Below are positions 5,769 to 6,793 of a stretch of 6,793 nucleotides of DNA, one piece after another. Positions within the stretch are counted from its first letter, which is position 1. Each line of letters begins with the position of its first letter. The notes below the pieces were generated by a model. It searched no databases, was not told where the DNA came from, and saw nothing but the letters and a program-made list of their open reading frames with translations. Origin of the DNA: Bryobacterales bacterium. GTDB lineage: Bacteria; Acidobacteriota; Terriglobia; Bryobacterales; Bryobacteraceae. Position numbers and translations under genes: made by a program. The stretch is taken from assembly GCA_003154855.1 (NCBI GenBank), contig PMEV01000362.1, positions 1 through 6,793 of the forward strand, given 5' to 3'.

Positions 5769-6793
5769 CACTGTGCTCCCAAGAACTGCCTGGCTTTCTG
5801 CTCCGCACCGCCCAGCGAGCGCGCCAGCGACACTTTGCCCAGGCTGTACGCGTAGAGGCTGTCGATGTAGTTCTCATTGGCGGTGGCGACGGCCTGCTGG
5901 GCCTGCACCACCTCGAGGTTGTCCACGACTCCGGCCGTAAACCGGTCCTGCGCCTGCGCCAGCTCTTGGCCGGCGAGATCCTTGGCGCTCTCGGCCACCT
6001 TGACCTGGTCGCCAGCCGCCGCCAGGTCCAGGAACGCCGTGCGCACCTGGTATTGGATGGCACCGCGCAGATCCTCGAGCTCCGCGCGCCGGCGCTCGAC
6101 CAGCGCGTCGGCTTCGAGCACCGCCGCCGTGACCCGGTCGCCCTGGAACACCGGAATGTTGAGGCTGGCCCCGGCCGTGTAGGTGCCATGGGACTGCTGG
6201 GGGACGCTCCCGATGTCGCCGTAGTCGGCCTCGACCGACAGGGTGGGGTAACGCTGGGCGCGCGCCGCCCGCCGGGCCGATTCCGCCGCGCTCACGAGCG
6301 CCTGCGCGCCACGATAGTCGCTGCGCGTGCGGTAGGCCTCCTCGAGGGCCTGCTCGAAGCCGATCAACGGCGGCGGCGAGTAGCTCAACCGCCCGGCCAG
6401 CTCGAACTGCTGCCCCAAAGCCAGCCCGATGGCCCGGGCCAGCTCCAGTTTCTGCTTCTCGAACTCGTTGCGGTAGTAGATCAGCCGCTGCTGCTGGGCC
6501 TGCATCTCGACCTGGGAGCGAAGCACGTCGATGGCCGGCACCACGCCCGCTTTCTTCATGTCGGCGGCGCGCTGGTAGAGAGCCTCGGCGGTGGTGAGCT
6601 GAGCGCGCACGGTCTCGATGCGAGCCTGCCCGGCGACGGCCCGCAGGTAGAGGTTCCCCACCACCAGAACCACCACATCCCGGGCGTCTTCGAGGGAAGA
6701 TTGCGCGGCCTTGACCCCCGCCGCCCCCGCCTGCGTGCCGTAGCGCGCCGCCAGATCCAGCACCGGAGAAGTCACCATGGCCCGCGCATCCAC
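5768..6793 (-). CDS. TolC-family outer-membrane efflux channel (5' end outside window)
   Basis: This is the outer-membrane/periplasmic tunnel of the exporter. 341 residues are visible. The frame is still open at the right edge, and the GTG at 6793 is probably internal, so the signal peptide and roughly the first 80-130 residues are missing compared with usual lengths of about 430-500. The TolC-family duplication is visible. A helical segment KAGVVPAIDVLRSQ (81-94) ending LARAIG (118-123) corresponds to TAGVVDNLEVVQAQ (286-299) ending LARSLG (323-328). Between them lie beta-strand-like stretches YPTLSVEADYG (182-192) and AGASLNIPVF (207-216), placed as the second pair of barrel strands. Long Ala/Gln/Glu-rich helices fill the rest. 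It ends with a TGA that overlaps the adaptor ATG. It is the first visible gene of the operon, and anything upstream of it is not seen. Confidence 0.92.
   Translation of the reverse strand: MDARAMVTSPVLDLAARYGTQAGAAGVKAAQSSLEDARDVVVLVVGNLYLRAVAGQARIETVRAQLTTAEALYQRAADMKKAGVVPAIDVLRSQVEMQAQQQRLIYYRNEFEKQKLELARAIGLALGQQFELAGRLSYSPPPLIGFEQALEEAYRTRSDYRGAQALVSAAESARRAARAQRYPTLSVEADYGDIGSVPQQSHGTYTAGASLNIPVFQGDRVTAAVLEADALVERRRAELEDLRGAIQYQVRTAFLDLAAAGDQVKVAESAKDLAGQELAQAQDRFTAGVVDNLEVVQAQQAVATANENYIDSLYAYSLGKVSLARSLGGAEQKARQFLGAQ
5776..5780 (-). promoter_or_regulatory. Ribosome binding site of the membrane fusion protein gene
   Basis: GGGAG on the minus strand sits in the last codons of the TolC-like gene, 7 bases before ATG 5768 and 4 bases before the competing GTG 5771. 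The spacing favours the ATG. Confidence 0.55.

Noticed and set aside
4893..5855. 320-codon plus-strand frame opposite the membrane fusion protein
   Set aside because: The composition is dominated by Arg, Gly, Leu and His repeats mirroring the Ala/Gln-rich hairpin of the adaptor. It crosses the real gene boundary at 5768 and has no family signature.
6776..6793. GTG at 6793 or the ATG at 6778 as the true start of the TolC-like gene
   Set aside because: The protein would begin in the middle of the first helical domain without signal peptide or first barrel strands; the frame is open to the window edge, so the gene is cut by the window.

Overview
The window looks like chromosomal DNA from a high-GC soil or sediment bacterium of the Acidobacteriota, most likely the Solibacter/Bryobacter group. 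The main pointer is the leftmost gene. It encodes a secreted protein with SBBP beta-propeller repeats followed by a two-part C-terminal domain of the TIGR03437 type, a combination that is strongly expanded in Candidatus Solibacter and its relatives. The placement rests on family knowledge and is an inference. No rRNA, tRNA, mobile element or CRISPR array is visible.

All five genes lie on the minus strand, so transcription runs from right to left. From the right edge: (1) a TolC-family outer-membrane factor whose N-terminus lies outside the window (6793-5768); (2) an EmrA/HlyD-type membrane fusion protein (5768-4479); (3) a small cytidylate-kinase-like P-loop protein of 206 residues (4474-3854); (4) an EmrB-type 14-helix DHA2 major facilitator transporter (3854-2289). 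After a 188-base gap comes (5) the SBBP/TIGR03437 protein, which starts at a TTG codon at 2100 and stays open through base 1, so its C-terminus is missing.

Genes 1 to 4 form one tightly packed operon. The stop codon of gene 1 overlaps the start of gene 2 in a TGATG arrangement, genes 2 and 3 are 4 bases apart, and genes 3 and 4 again overlap in TGATG. The EmrB-like pump, EmrA-like adaptor and TolC-like outer-membrane channel make a complete tripartite drug or toxic-compound exporter spanning both membranes. The odd member is the nucleotide-kinase-like gene inserted between the adaptor and the pump. That insertion is the most interesting point in the window. No transcriptional regulator is present, so control may lie upstream of the right edge.

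The gap between the operon and gene 5 carries two copies of a 39-base near-perfect direct repeat and several short palindromes, with no convincing terminator. The long plus-strand reading frames, including one of 475 codons opposite the transporter, are antisense shadows of the GC-rich minus-strand genes.
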